From assembly GCA_902495945.1 (NCBI GenBank), contig CABUZD010000126.1, positions 1-5,273 on the forward strand: a DNA stretch of 5,273 nucleotides, read 5' to 3'. Every line of letters begins with the position of its first letter. Position 1 is the first letter of the stretch. The stretch is from an uncultured Collinsella sp. (lineage in GTDB: Bacteria; Actinomycetota; Coriobacteriia; Coriobacteriales; Coriobacteriaceae). This document shows, in pieces, positions 1 through 5,273 of the stretch. Under the pieces are notes generated by a model. It made no database searches. It saw only the letters and a program-made list of their open reading frames with translations, and was not told where the DNA came from. A program made the translations under genes and the position numbers.

Positions 1-747
1 ACCCGCCAAAAAGTTGATATCGGCGCCATCTCCATTAGCGAGGTGGCCGAGCAATACCTGGCCGAGGCCGAGTGCATCGAGGCGCTGGACCTGGACGTGG
101 CGAGCGACTTTTTGCTGGTGGCGGCAACCCTTCTGGACATCAAGGCTGCCTCGCTGGTGCCCCAGGAAGCCCCGCGCAAGACAGACGACGAAGACGAGGA
201 CGACGATGAGCTTGAGGAACTCAGTGCGCTCGACGGCGACGCCCTGCGCGAGGTCCTGATTCAGCGCCTGATCGCCTACAAGCAGTTTAAGGGCGCAGCG
301 GCGGCCCTTGGCGCGCGCATGCAGGCCGAGAGCCGCATGCATCCGCGCGTAGCCGGCCCCGACCCCGAGTTTCTGGGCCTTATGCCCGACTACCTGGCCG
401 GCATTACCCTGCGCGGCCTCGCCGTCATCTGCGCCGACCTGGACGGCAAGCGCCAGACCTTCCTGCTGGAGGCCGAGCACGTGGCGCCGCATCGCGTGCC
501 GCTCGACCTGACCGTGGCCTCGGTCGACCGCTTTACCATGGCGCACCAAACCTGCACCTTCCGCGAGCTGCTGGACGGCGACGCCACCACCGAGCAGCTC
601 GTCGTTACCTTCTTGGCCATGCTGGAGCTCGCCAAGCGCGGCTCGCTCACGCTGAGCCAGGACGAGATCTTCGGAACCATTCAAATCAACCGCGTCGAGG
701 GAGCCGAGGCATACGTGCCCGGCGAGGGCCCCGAGCTCACCGAATAG
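1..747 (+). CDS. scpA: Segregation and condensation protein A (kleisin), 5' end missing
   Basis: ScpA is the kleisin subunit of the bacterial SMC-ScpAB condensin; it bridges the SMC heads and binds ScpB during chromosome condensation and segregation in the cytoplasm. The reading frame is open from base 1, so the gene starts upstream. The visible 248 residues open with TRQKVDIGAISISEVAEQYL, which matches the conserved block near the ScpA N-terminus, so roughly 25-30 residues are probably missing. The GTG at 43 lies inside this conserved block and is not the start. LLVAATLLDIKAASLVP (visible residues about 35-51) is also typical. A very acidic linker follows at residues 62-73, then a central helical region. 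The C-terminal winged helix, around residues 200-230, contains LVVTFLAMLELAKRG and FGTIQINR and is the part expected to contact the SMC head. The stop is TAG at 745-747, 12 nt before scpB. The partner gene next door supports the assignment strongly. Confidence 0.95.
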   Translation, partial: TRQKVDIGAISISEVAEQYLAEAECIEALDLDVASDFLLVAATLLDIKAASLVPQEAPRKTDDEDEDDDELEELSALDGDALREVLIQRLIAYKQFKGAAAALGARMQAESRMHPRVAGPDPEFLGLMPDYLAGITLRGLAVICADLDGKRQTFLLEAEHVAPHRVPLDLTVASVDRFTMAHQTCTFRELLDGDATTEQLVVTFLAMLELAKRGSLTLSQDEIFGTIQINRVEGAEAYVPGEGPELTE

Positions 748-750
748 GAG
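746..750 (+). promoter_or_regulatory. Shine-Dalgarno site for scpB
   Basis: AGGAG overlaps the scpA stop codon (TAG at 745-747) and sits 9 nt before the ATG at 760. It fixes the scpB start and suggests that ribosomes finishing scpA can begin scpB. Confidence 0.75.
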
Positions 751-759
751 CGACCAACC

Positions 760-1488
760 ATGTCAACCCTTTCCACGCTAGAGGCAAACAGCCTCAAAGG
801 TGCCCTCGAGGCGCTGCTGCTGGTGTCGAGCGACCCCGTCAGCGCGCCCGCGCTGGCAGGTGCGCTGGATATCGCCCCGGGCGAGTGCGCGTCGCTTATG
901 GCCGAGCTCAAGGTTGAGTATGAGGAGGCCAACCGCGGCTTTCAGCTGCGCGAGGTCGCCGGCGGCTGGCGCCTGTTTACACACCCCGCCTACCACGACG
1001 TGGTCGAGGCCTATGTGCTGAGCTGGGACACCCAAAAACTGTCGCAGGCGGCGCTCGAGACCCTGGCCGTCATCGCCTACCACCAGCCCGTCACGCGCGA
1101 GGTGGTCAAGGGCATCCGCGGCGTCAACTCCGACGGCGTCATAGCGTCGCTCGTGGACAAGGGCCTGGTGCGCGAGCTCGGCCGCGACCCCGAGCGCGGT
1201 CAGGCCATCATCTACGGCACGACCAACGCCTTCTTGGAAAAGTTCGGCCTACGCTCCACCCGCGACCTGCCCGATCTAGAACAGTTTGCCCCCGACGAGC
1301 AGTCGCGCCAGTTTATCCGCGAGCGTCTGAGTGGCCGCAGCATTCAGTCCACGCTCGAGGAGCAGGCCGAGGACCTGGACGAAGAGCGCGAACTGATCGA
1401 TACCGATGTTGAAGATGTTGAGGCAGTCGAGGACTTGGAGACCCTGGTCGTCGACGAGACCTCGGAGGATTTGCATGACGAGGACTAA
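760..1488 (+). CDS. scpB: Segregation and condensation protein B
   Basis: ScpB is the winged-helix partner that dimerises and binds the middle of ScpA in the SMC-ScpAB complex. The protein has 242 residues, near the long end for the family because of its tail. The first winged-helix domain covers about residues 10-90 (LKGALEALLLVSSDPVS near the start, GFQLREVAGGWRLFTHP near its end). The second covers about 93-170 and carries the family signature LSQAALETLAVIAYHQPVTR (residues 94-113) followed by IRGVNSDGV (119-127). Residues 200-242 form an acidic, probably disordered tail in which 23 of 43 residues are Asp or Glu. The ATG at 760 is preceded by AGGAG with suitable spacing. The end of the gene contains the ribosome binding site and first codons of the next gene in another frame. 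Confidence 0.97.
   Translation: MSTLSTLEANSLKGALEALLLVSSDPVSAPALAGALDIAPGECASLMAELKVEYEEANRGFQLREVAGGWRLFTHPAYHDVVEAYVLSWDTQKLSQAALETLAVIAYHQPVTREVVKGIRGVNSDGVIASLVDKGLVRELGRDPERGQAIIYGTTNAFLEKFGLRSTRDLPDLEQFAPDEQSRQFIRERLSGRSIQSTLEEQAEDLDEERELIDTDVEDVEAVEDLETLVVDETSEDLHDED
1464..1468 (+). promoter_or_regulatory. Shine-Dalgarno site for rluB, inside scpB
   Basis: GGAGG lies within the scpB coding sequence, 6 nt before the ATG at 1475. It is a near-ideal site and decides the start: the later ATG at 1571, which begins the S4 domain directly, has no comparable site upstream. Confidence 0.8.
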
Positions 1489-2446
1489 CGAAGCCGGGGA
1501 GACGCGCACTTCACGTGCTGCGGGCGCCACAACGCCCGCAGACGACGCCCAGTCCGTCTACCCGCACACCATGCGCCTGCAGCGCTTTTTGGCGCGCGCG
1601 GGCGTGGCGAGCCGCCGCGGCTCGGAGGACCTGATGACCGCCGGACGCGTGACCGTCAACGGTCAGGTCGCGACCGAGCTGGGCACCAAGGTCGACGTCG
1701 ACCGCGACCATATCGAGGTCGACGGCATGCCCGTCAAGCTCAACCAAGGCGCCGTGTACCTGATGCTCTACAAGCCGACCGGCTACCTCACCACCATGAG
1801 CGATCCGCAGGAGCGCCCTTGCGTGGCCGACCTGGTCCCGCGCGACCGCTTTCCGGGGCTCTTTCCGGTGGGTCGCCTGGACCGCGACACCACGGGCCTC
1901 TTGCTCTTTACCACCGACGGCGATCTGTCGCAGGACCTGCTGCATCCCAGCAAGCACGTCTACAAGACCTACCAAGCGCTCGTCGACGGGCAGCTGTCCG
2001 ACCGCGATCTCATGCCGCTGCGTCGCGGCATCGAGCTCGACGACGGCCTGTGCCAACCGGCGATCTGCCGCATCATCAACGCGCGCGAGGCCGAGGCGGT
2101 TGCTCCGCAAGGCGTTAAGCCCGGCACCACCGCCGTGGAGGTCATCATCCGCGAGGGCCGCAAGAACCAGGTCAAGCGTATGCTGAGCAAGATCCACCAC
2201 CCGGTAATTCGTCTGCACCGCTGCAACTTTGCCGGTCTGGAGCTCAAGGACGTGGCCAAGGGCTCGTGGCGCGAGCTCACCGACCGTGAGGTGCAGATCC
2301 TCAAGGCCGGCGGCATCCCGCCCAAGCAGGCCAGCTCCAAGCGCAGTACCGCGCCGGCGACCAACACAGCGAGCCGCGCGCGTCACCACGGCAGCCACGG
2401 CTCCGCACCCAAGCGCAACACCTACCGCGAGCGCTACACGGGCTAG
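1475..2446 (+). CDS. rluB: Pseudouridine synthase, RsuA/RluB family (23S rRNA)
   Basis: Enzymes of this family isomerise a specific uridine in ribosomal RNA to pseudouridine; RluB acts on 23S rRNA in the peptidyl-transferase region. The chosen start gives 323 residues. An N-terminal stretch of 32 residues rich in Ala, Thr and Arg precedes an S4 RNA-binding domain (about 33-82, beginning MRLQRFLARAGVASRR). The catalytic domain starts near YLMLYKPTGY (95-104, with the KPxG motif at 100-103). GRLDRDTTGLLL begins at residue 133, and D136 is the expected catalytic aspartate. EGRKNQVKRML (227-237) is the conserved C-terminal motif. Residues 284-323 form a basic tail with nine Lys/Arg and three His, probably an extra rRNA contact. 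Its start overlaps scpB by 14 nt, implying translational coupling. The family is certain; RluB rather than RsuA/RluE/RluF specificity is inferred from the scpAB neighbourhood, where RluB is the usual annotation. Confidence 0.93.
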   Translation: MTRTNEAGETRTSRAAGATTPADDAQSVYPHTMRLQRFLARAGVASRRGSEDLMTAGRVTVNGQVATELGTKVDVDRDHIEVDGMPVKLNQGAVYLMLYKPTGYLTTMSDPQERPCVADLVPRDRFPGLFPVGRLDRDTTGLLLFTTDGDLSQDLLHPSKHVYKTYQALVDGQLSDRDLMPLRRGIELDDGLCQPAICRIINAREAEAVAPQGVKPGTTAVEVIIREGRKNQVKRMLSKIHHPVIRLHRCNFAGLELKDVAKGSWRELTDREVQILKAGGIPPKQASSKRSTAPATNTASRARHHGSHGSAPKRNTYRERYTG

Positions 2447-2512
2447 CCAGTCCGCCAAGCCCCAGCGCCCGCGTCCCATACCAGCACGTCAACCACCGAA
2501 AGGAAGCATTAC
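2447..2512 (+). other. 66-nt rluB-cmk intergenic gap, no clear signal
   Basis: This is the only gap in the window longer than 12 nt. It is C-rich. I see no inverted repeat followed by a T run, so no intrinsic terminator, and no convincing -35/-10 pair. Apart from the cmk ribosome binding site at its 3' end it holds nothing I can name. If the operon has an internal promoter, this is the likeliest place. Confidence 0.6.
2501..2506 (+). promoter_or_regulatory. Shine-Dalgarno site for cmk
   Basis: AGGAAG, preceded by AA, sits 6 nt before the ATG at 2513. It agrees with the P-loop position expected immediately after that start. Confidence 0.7.
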
Positions 2513-3199
2513 ATGATCGTCGCCATCGACGGCCCCGCCGGTTCCGGCAAGTCCACCATCGCCAAGGAGATTGCCCGCCAGCTGGGCTTTAACAAGCTCG
2601 ACACGGGCGCCATGTATCGCGCCGTCACCTTCGCCGCGCTCGACCGCGGCATCGACCTGGACGACGAGGCAGCCATCGATGCCCTCGCCGAGCAGATCGA
2701 GATCCGCTTTACCAACGGTACCGGCGAGGACACGCGCCTGACCATTGACGGCCAGGACGCTTCGGCCGCCATTCGTACCCCGCAGGTTGACGCCAACGTG
2801 TCCAAGGTCTCGGCCTACCCGGGCGTGCGCGCCGCCATGCTCATCCATCAGCGCCGTGCCGCAGAGGACCGCGATATCGTGGCCGAGGGTCGCGACATCG
2901 GAACCGTCGTGTTCCCTAACGCGCAGGTCAAGGTCTTCCTGACCGCCGACCCGCGCGAGCGCGCCCGCCGCCGCGTGCTGCAGCGTCACCAAAACGACGC
3001 CCAGCCGCTCACGTCCGAGCAGCTCGAGGCCGAGGTCGACGAGACCCTCGACGCCCTTAAGCAGCGCGACAAGCTCGACAGCAGCCGCGAGGTCGCCCCG
3101 CTCGTGCCCGCCGAGGACGCCGTGCACGTCGACTCCACCGCTCACACCATCGATGAGGTCGTCTCGATAATCGAGGACCTCATCAACCAGAGGAGGTAG
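2513..3199 (+). CDS. cmk: Cytidylate kinase
   Basis: Cmk transfers a phosphate from ATP to CMP or dCMP, recycling nucleotides released by RNA turnover and phospholipid synthesis. At 228 residues it has the usual bacterial length. The protein opens with MIVAIDGPAGSGKST; the P-loop GPAGSGKST is at residues 7-15. LDTGAMYRAVT (29-39) is the family's CMP-binding signature. The NMP-binding insert around residues 60-110 is typical of bacterial Cmk. EGRDIGTVVFP (125-135) is the second hallmark, followed by a lid region rich in Arg (RERARRR). R185, D189 and R192 correspond in position to E. coli R181, D185 and R188, which contact the CMP; this mapping was done by eye. All key residues are present. It is separated by 66 nt from rluB and by 3 nt from plsC, with the plsC ribosome binding site inside its last codons. 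Confidence 0.97.
   Translation: MIVAIDGPAGSGKSTIAKEIARQLGFNKLDTGAMYRAVTFAALDRGIDLDDEAAIDALAEQIEIRFTNGTGEDTRLTIDGQDASAAIRTPQVDANVSKVSAYPGVRAAMLIHQRRAAEDRDIVAEGRDIGTVVFPNAQVKVFLTADPRERARRRVLQRHQNDAQPLTSEQLEAEVDETLDALKQRDKLDSSREVAPLVPAEDAVHVDSTAHTIDEVVSIIEDLINQRR
3191..3196 (+). promoter_or_regulatory. Consensus Shine-Dalgarno site for plsC, inside cmk
   Basis: AGGAGG, a perfect consensus, forms the last two sense codons of cmk (Arg-Arg) and ends 6 nt before the ATG at 3203. It fixes the plsC start and is the strongest ribosome binding site in the window. Confidence 0.85.
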
Positions 3200-3202
3200 C
3201 CC

Positions 3203-3931
3203 ATGCGCCTGTTTAAGCAGACGCCCGAGGATTATTACAACGCCCCCTACGCCGAGTTCCCAGCGCTCATCCGCGGCACCGTCGTCGTAGTCATGGCCAT
3301 CCTTTGGGCCTTCTCCAAGCTCATGTGGCGTTGGAAAGTCGAGGACGCTGACCTGCTGTTTGAGCGCCAGGAAGGCCGCGGCAGCGTGGTCATCTGCAAC
3401 CACACCTCGATGGCCGAGCTCTTGGCCGTTGAGACGGCGTTGTTCTTTGGGGGCCGCCGCATTCGTCCCATCTTTAAGTCCGAGTTCGCCAAGAGCAAGA
3501 TTGTGCGCTGGGCCTTTAGCCGCGTTGGCGGCATCCCCGTGGAGCGTGGTACTGCCGATATGAAGTGCCTGCGCGCCGCCCAGCATGCGCTGCAGCGCGG
3601 CGAGGACGTCCTAATCTTCCCCGAGGGTACGCGCATCCGCTCGCGCGAGATCAAGCCCGAGGTCCACGGCGGCTTTGCGCTCATCGCCCAGATGGGCAAG
3701 GCACCCGTCAACCCGCTCGCCATCTGCGGCTGGTCCGACATCACGCCCGCGGGCAAGAAGATCATGCGTCCCAAGAAGTGCTGGATTCGCGCCGGCAAGG
3801 CCGTCTCGCTTTCCGCCGCACCGGCCGGGCTTAAGCGCACGGAGCGCCTGGAATGGTTTGAGTCCGAGGCCATGAACCGCGTCTACGCCATGCGAGACGA
3901 TCTGTGCGCCGAGCATCCGGGCAGGTTCTAG
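3203..3931 (+). CDS. plsC: 1-acyl-sn-glycerol-3-phosphate acyltransferase (PlsC family)
   Basis: PlsC-type enzymes add the second acyl chain to lysophosphatidate at the inner face of the membrane, giving phosphatidate for phospholipid synthesis. The 242-residue length is typical. Residues about 25-42 are hydrophobic (GTVVVVMAILWAFSKLMW), a probable membrane anchor, followed by a basic RWK. The acyltransferase core has motif I NHTSMAE (66-72), with catalytic H67; FKSEFAK and GGIPVERG (109-116) as the middle motifs; and FPEGTR (139-144) as the phosphate-binding motif. Motif I is odd: the usual HX4D reads HX4E, with E72 in place of Asp. The other motifs are intact and there is no frameshift, so the gene looks functional. 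The exact acceptor (lysophosphatidate or another lysolipid) cannot be read from the sequence. It starts 3 nt after cmk and ends 2 nt before ispH, an arrangement also familiar from Clostridia. Confidence 0.9.
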   Translation: MRLFKQTPEDYYNAPYAEFPALIRGTVVVVMAILWAFSKLMWRWKVEDADLLFERQEGRGSVVICNHTSMAELLAVETALFFGGRRIRPIFKSEFAKSKIVRWAFSRVGGIPVERGTADMKCLRAAQHALQRGEDVLIFPEGTRIRSREIKPEVHGGFALIAQMGKAPVNPLAICGWSDITPAGKKIMRPKKCWIRAGKAVSLSAAPAGLKRTERLEWFESEAMNRVYAMRDDLCAEHPGRF

Positions 3932-3933
3932 CC

Positions 3934-4833
3934 ATGAGCGAGAACGTGACAAACGCTGCCGCGACTACGTCCGACCAGGACAGCGCGCCCACTATCGAGA
4001 TCGCAGCCCACGCCGGCACTTGCTACGGCGTACAGCGTGCGCTCGACATGGCACTGGCCGCCGCGCCGCAGGCAGGGGAGAGCGCTCAGGTCCATACCTT
4101 GGGTCCGCTCATCCATAACCCCATCGTTGTACGCGAGCTTGCTGAGGCAGGCGTTGGCTTGGCCGAAAACCTGGATAATGCCGCATCGGGCACCGTGATC
4201 ATCCGCGCTCACGGCGTGGTGCCGCAGGTGATCGATGCCGCACGCGAGCGTGGCCTCGACGTGGTCGACGCCACCTGCCCCTACGTGAAAAAGGTCCACG
4301 TGGCGGCGGAGCGCTTGGTACGCGAGGGCTACAACGTGGTAGTCGTGGGCGAGCCGGGCCACCCCGAAGTCGAGGGCATCCTGGGCCACGCCGGCGATGA
4401 CGCGCAGGTCGTGAGCTGTGCCGCCGACGCCGATGCTCTGTCGCTCAAGGGTAAAGTGGGCTTGGTTGTGCAGACCACCCAGACCGCGCAGAACCTCGCC
4501 GAGGTCGTGGCCGCTATCACCCCGCGCGTGCAGGAGCTGCGCGTGATCAACACCATCTGCGCCGCAACGAGCGAGCGCCAACAGGCAGCAGCCACACTTG
4601 CCAACCGCTGCGACTGCATGGTCGTCGTGGGCGGAAAGAACTCGGGCAACACCCGCCGCCTGGCACAGATTTGCGCAGACGCCTGCGAGCGCACGTATCA
4701 CATCGAGGAAGCTTCTGAGCTCCAGGCCGCGTGGTTTACCGACGCTCACCACATCGGCATCACTGCCGGAGCCTCCACCCCACAAGAACACATCGAACGC
4801 GCCGTCACGCGCATCAAGGAGCTTTGCCACTAA
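3934..4833 (+). CDS. ispH: 4-hydroxy-3-methylbut-2-enyl diphosphate reductase
   Basis: IspH (LytB) carries out the last step of the MEP pathway, reducing HMBPP to IPP and DMAPP with a [4Fe-4S] cluster. The protein has 299 residues from the ATG at 3934. The three cluster cysteines are C30 (GTCYGVQRA), C115 (DATCPYVKKVH) and C209 (NTICAATSERQ). Substrate-binding residues are present: H61 in LGPLIHN, H143 and catalytic E145 in GHPEVEG, T181/T182 in QTTQT, S237 and N239 in NSGNT, and S281 in TAGASTP. The first 18 or so residues are a polar extension. A GTG at 3904 would extend the protein ten codons into plsC; I prefer the ATG because it is 2 nt past the plsC stop and has a weak CAGG at 3922-3925. 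There is no fusion to an S1-domain protein, which occurs in some Clostridia. DUF512 follows after 2 nt. Confidence 0.96.
   Translation: MSENVTNAAATTSDQDSAPTIEIAAHAGTCYGVQRALDMALAAAPQAGESAQVHTLGPLIHNPIVVRELAEAGVGLAENLDNAASGTVIIRAHGVVPQVIDAARERGLDVVDATCPYVKKVHVAAERLVREGYNVVVVGEPGHPEVEGILGHAGDDAQVVSCAADADALSLKGKVGLVVQTTQTAQNLAEVVAAITPRVQELRVINTICAATSERQQAAATLANRCDCMVVVGGKNSGNTRRLAQICADACERTYHIEEASELQAAWFTDAHHIGITAGASTPQEHIERAVTRIKELCH
4816..4821 (+). promoter_or_regulatory. Possible Shine-Dalgarno site for the DUF512 gene
   Basis: AAGGAG lies inside the end of ispH, 14 nt before the ATG at 4836, which is longer than usual. An in-frame TTG at 4824 is only 2 nt away, too close to use this site well. 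The ATG therefore remains the better start, possibly helped by coupling to the ispH stop at 4831-4833. Confidence 0.45.
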
Positions 4834-4835
4834 TC

Positions 4836-5273
4836 ATGGACCAGACCGTACCCGCATATGCCGCCGAGGTGGCCGATTACGGGCGCAGCCGCGACCCCGA
4901 GCCGGGTGAGGGCGCGCTCGTAAAGAACGTGCGTCCCGAATCGCCCGCCTGGGATGTGGGTATCGAGCCGGGCATGCGCGTGCTCGCGGTCAACGGCGAG
5001 CAGCTTACCGACATGATCGTATGGCTCTGGGAGGCAGACGACGACACGGTCGACCTCGAGGTTTTCGACCCGCGCGATGGCACCGTCACCCCCGTGGAGC
5101 TCGATCGCTTTCCCGGAGAGGATTGGGGTCTGGAGTTCGACGGCCCCATCTTCGACGGCATGCGTACCTGCGTCAACGCCTGCGGGTTCTGCTTTATGAC
5201 GATGCTCCGCAAGGGAGGTCGCTCCACGCTCTACATCCGCGACGTCGACTATCGTCTGTGCTTTTTGCTGGGC
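4836..5273 (+). CDS. DUF512 family protein with PDZ and radical-SAM-like domains, 3' end missing
   Basis: The frame is open to the end of the window, giving 146 residues of what is normally a protein of over 400. After about 25 residues of polar leader, residues about 26-88 form a PDZ-like domain with the carboxylate-loop-type stretch SPAWDVGIEPGMRVLAVNGE. WGLEFDGPIFDGMRTC leads into the iron-sulfur motif CVNACGFCF: C112, C116 and C119 make a CX3CX2C pattern, as in radical SAM enzymes. RSTLYIRDVDYRLCFLLG then matches the block that follows in this family. The rest of the radical-SAM-like core and the DUF512 domain lie past the window. No reaction or substrate has been established for the family as far as I know, so no gene symbol is given. 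It follows ispH after 2 nt; in related genomes der (engA) and glycerophospholipid genes often come next, which I cannot see here. Confidence 0.88.
   Translation, partial: MDQTVPAYAAEVADYGRSRDPEPGEGALVKNVRPESPAWDVGIEPGMRVLAVNGEQLTDMIVWLWEADDDTVDLEVFDPRDGTVTPVELDRFPGEDWGLEFDGPIFDGMRTCVNACGFCFMTMLRKGGRSTLYIRDVDYRLCFLLG

Noticed and set aside
1691..1725. Repeated GTCGAC units that look like a small repeat or operator
   Set aside because: They encode the Val-Asp-Val-Asp and Glu-Val-Asp stretches of the RluB S4 domain with the favoured codons and need no other explanation.
1511..2479. Long minus-strand open frame (322 codons) opposite rluB
   Set aside because: It mirrors the rluB codons, is low in complexity and shows no family motif; GC-rich third positions remove stops from the antisense frame.
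2447..2512. Possible internal promoter or terminator between rluB and cmk
   Set aside because: A weak CATACC could pass as a -10 but no suitable -35 precedes it, and there is no hairpin plus T run. The support is too thin for a call.
2489..3586. Long open frame (365 codons) on the minus strand across cmk and half of plsC
   Set aside because: It is antisense to two clearly recognised genes. Its translation is repetitive in Gly, Leu, Val, Asp and Ala with no recognisable domain, as expected for the complement of GC-rich codons.
3904..3933. GTG at 3904 as the ispH start
   Set aside because: It would overlap plsC by 28 nt and add ten residues before the conserved region, without a good ribosome binding site; the ATG at 3934 fits the tight gene spacing better.
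3928..4830. Minus-strand open frame of 300 codons opposite ispH
   Set aside because: ispH has every catalytic residue in place on the other strand; the antisense translation has no recognisable motif.

Overview
The window is GC-rich, with G or C at most third codon positions. It is filled almost end to end by seven genes on the + strand: scpA (5' end missing), scpB, an RsuA/RluB-type pseudouridine synthase, cmk, plsC, ispH and a PDZ/radical-SAM DUF512 protein (3' end missing). Gaps between genes are 2 to 12 nt, scpB and the pseudouridine synthase gene overlap by 14 nt, and the only real intergenic space is 66 nt before cmk. It reads as one housekeeping operon whose promoter and terminator both lie outside the window.

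Organism: high GC, the MEP isoprenoid pathway, and a cmk-plsC-ispH-DUF512 order reminiscent of Clostridia point to a high-GC anaerobe of the Actinomycetota class Coriobacteriia, with Collinsella or a close relative most likely. This is an inference from protein flavour and gene order recalled from memory, without any database search.

Layout. 1-1488 encodes ScpA and ScpB, the kleisin and winged-helix partners of SMC in chromosome condensation. 1475-2446 encodes a 23S rRNA pseudouridine synthase that starts inside the end of scpB. 2513-3199 is cytidylate kinase, 3203-3931 a membrane-anchored lysophosphatidate-type acyltransferase, and 3934-4833 the iron-sulfur enzyme of the last MEP step. 4836-5273 is the N-terminal part of a DUF512 protein with a PDZ domain and a CX3CX2C cluster motif.

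The genes do not form one pathway. They join chromosome segregation, rRNA modification, CTP supply, phospholipid synthesis (Cmk feeds the CDP/CTP pool that CDP-diacylglycerol synthesis uses, and PlsC makes phosphatidate) and isoprenoid synthesis, so this looks like a growth-linked housekeeping cluster. I found no mobile element, RNA gene, CRISPR array or defence system, and no convincing undescribed system. The points most worth a second look are the uncharacterised DUF512 protein and a Glu in place of the usual Asp in the acyltransferase HX4D motif.
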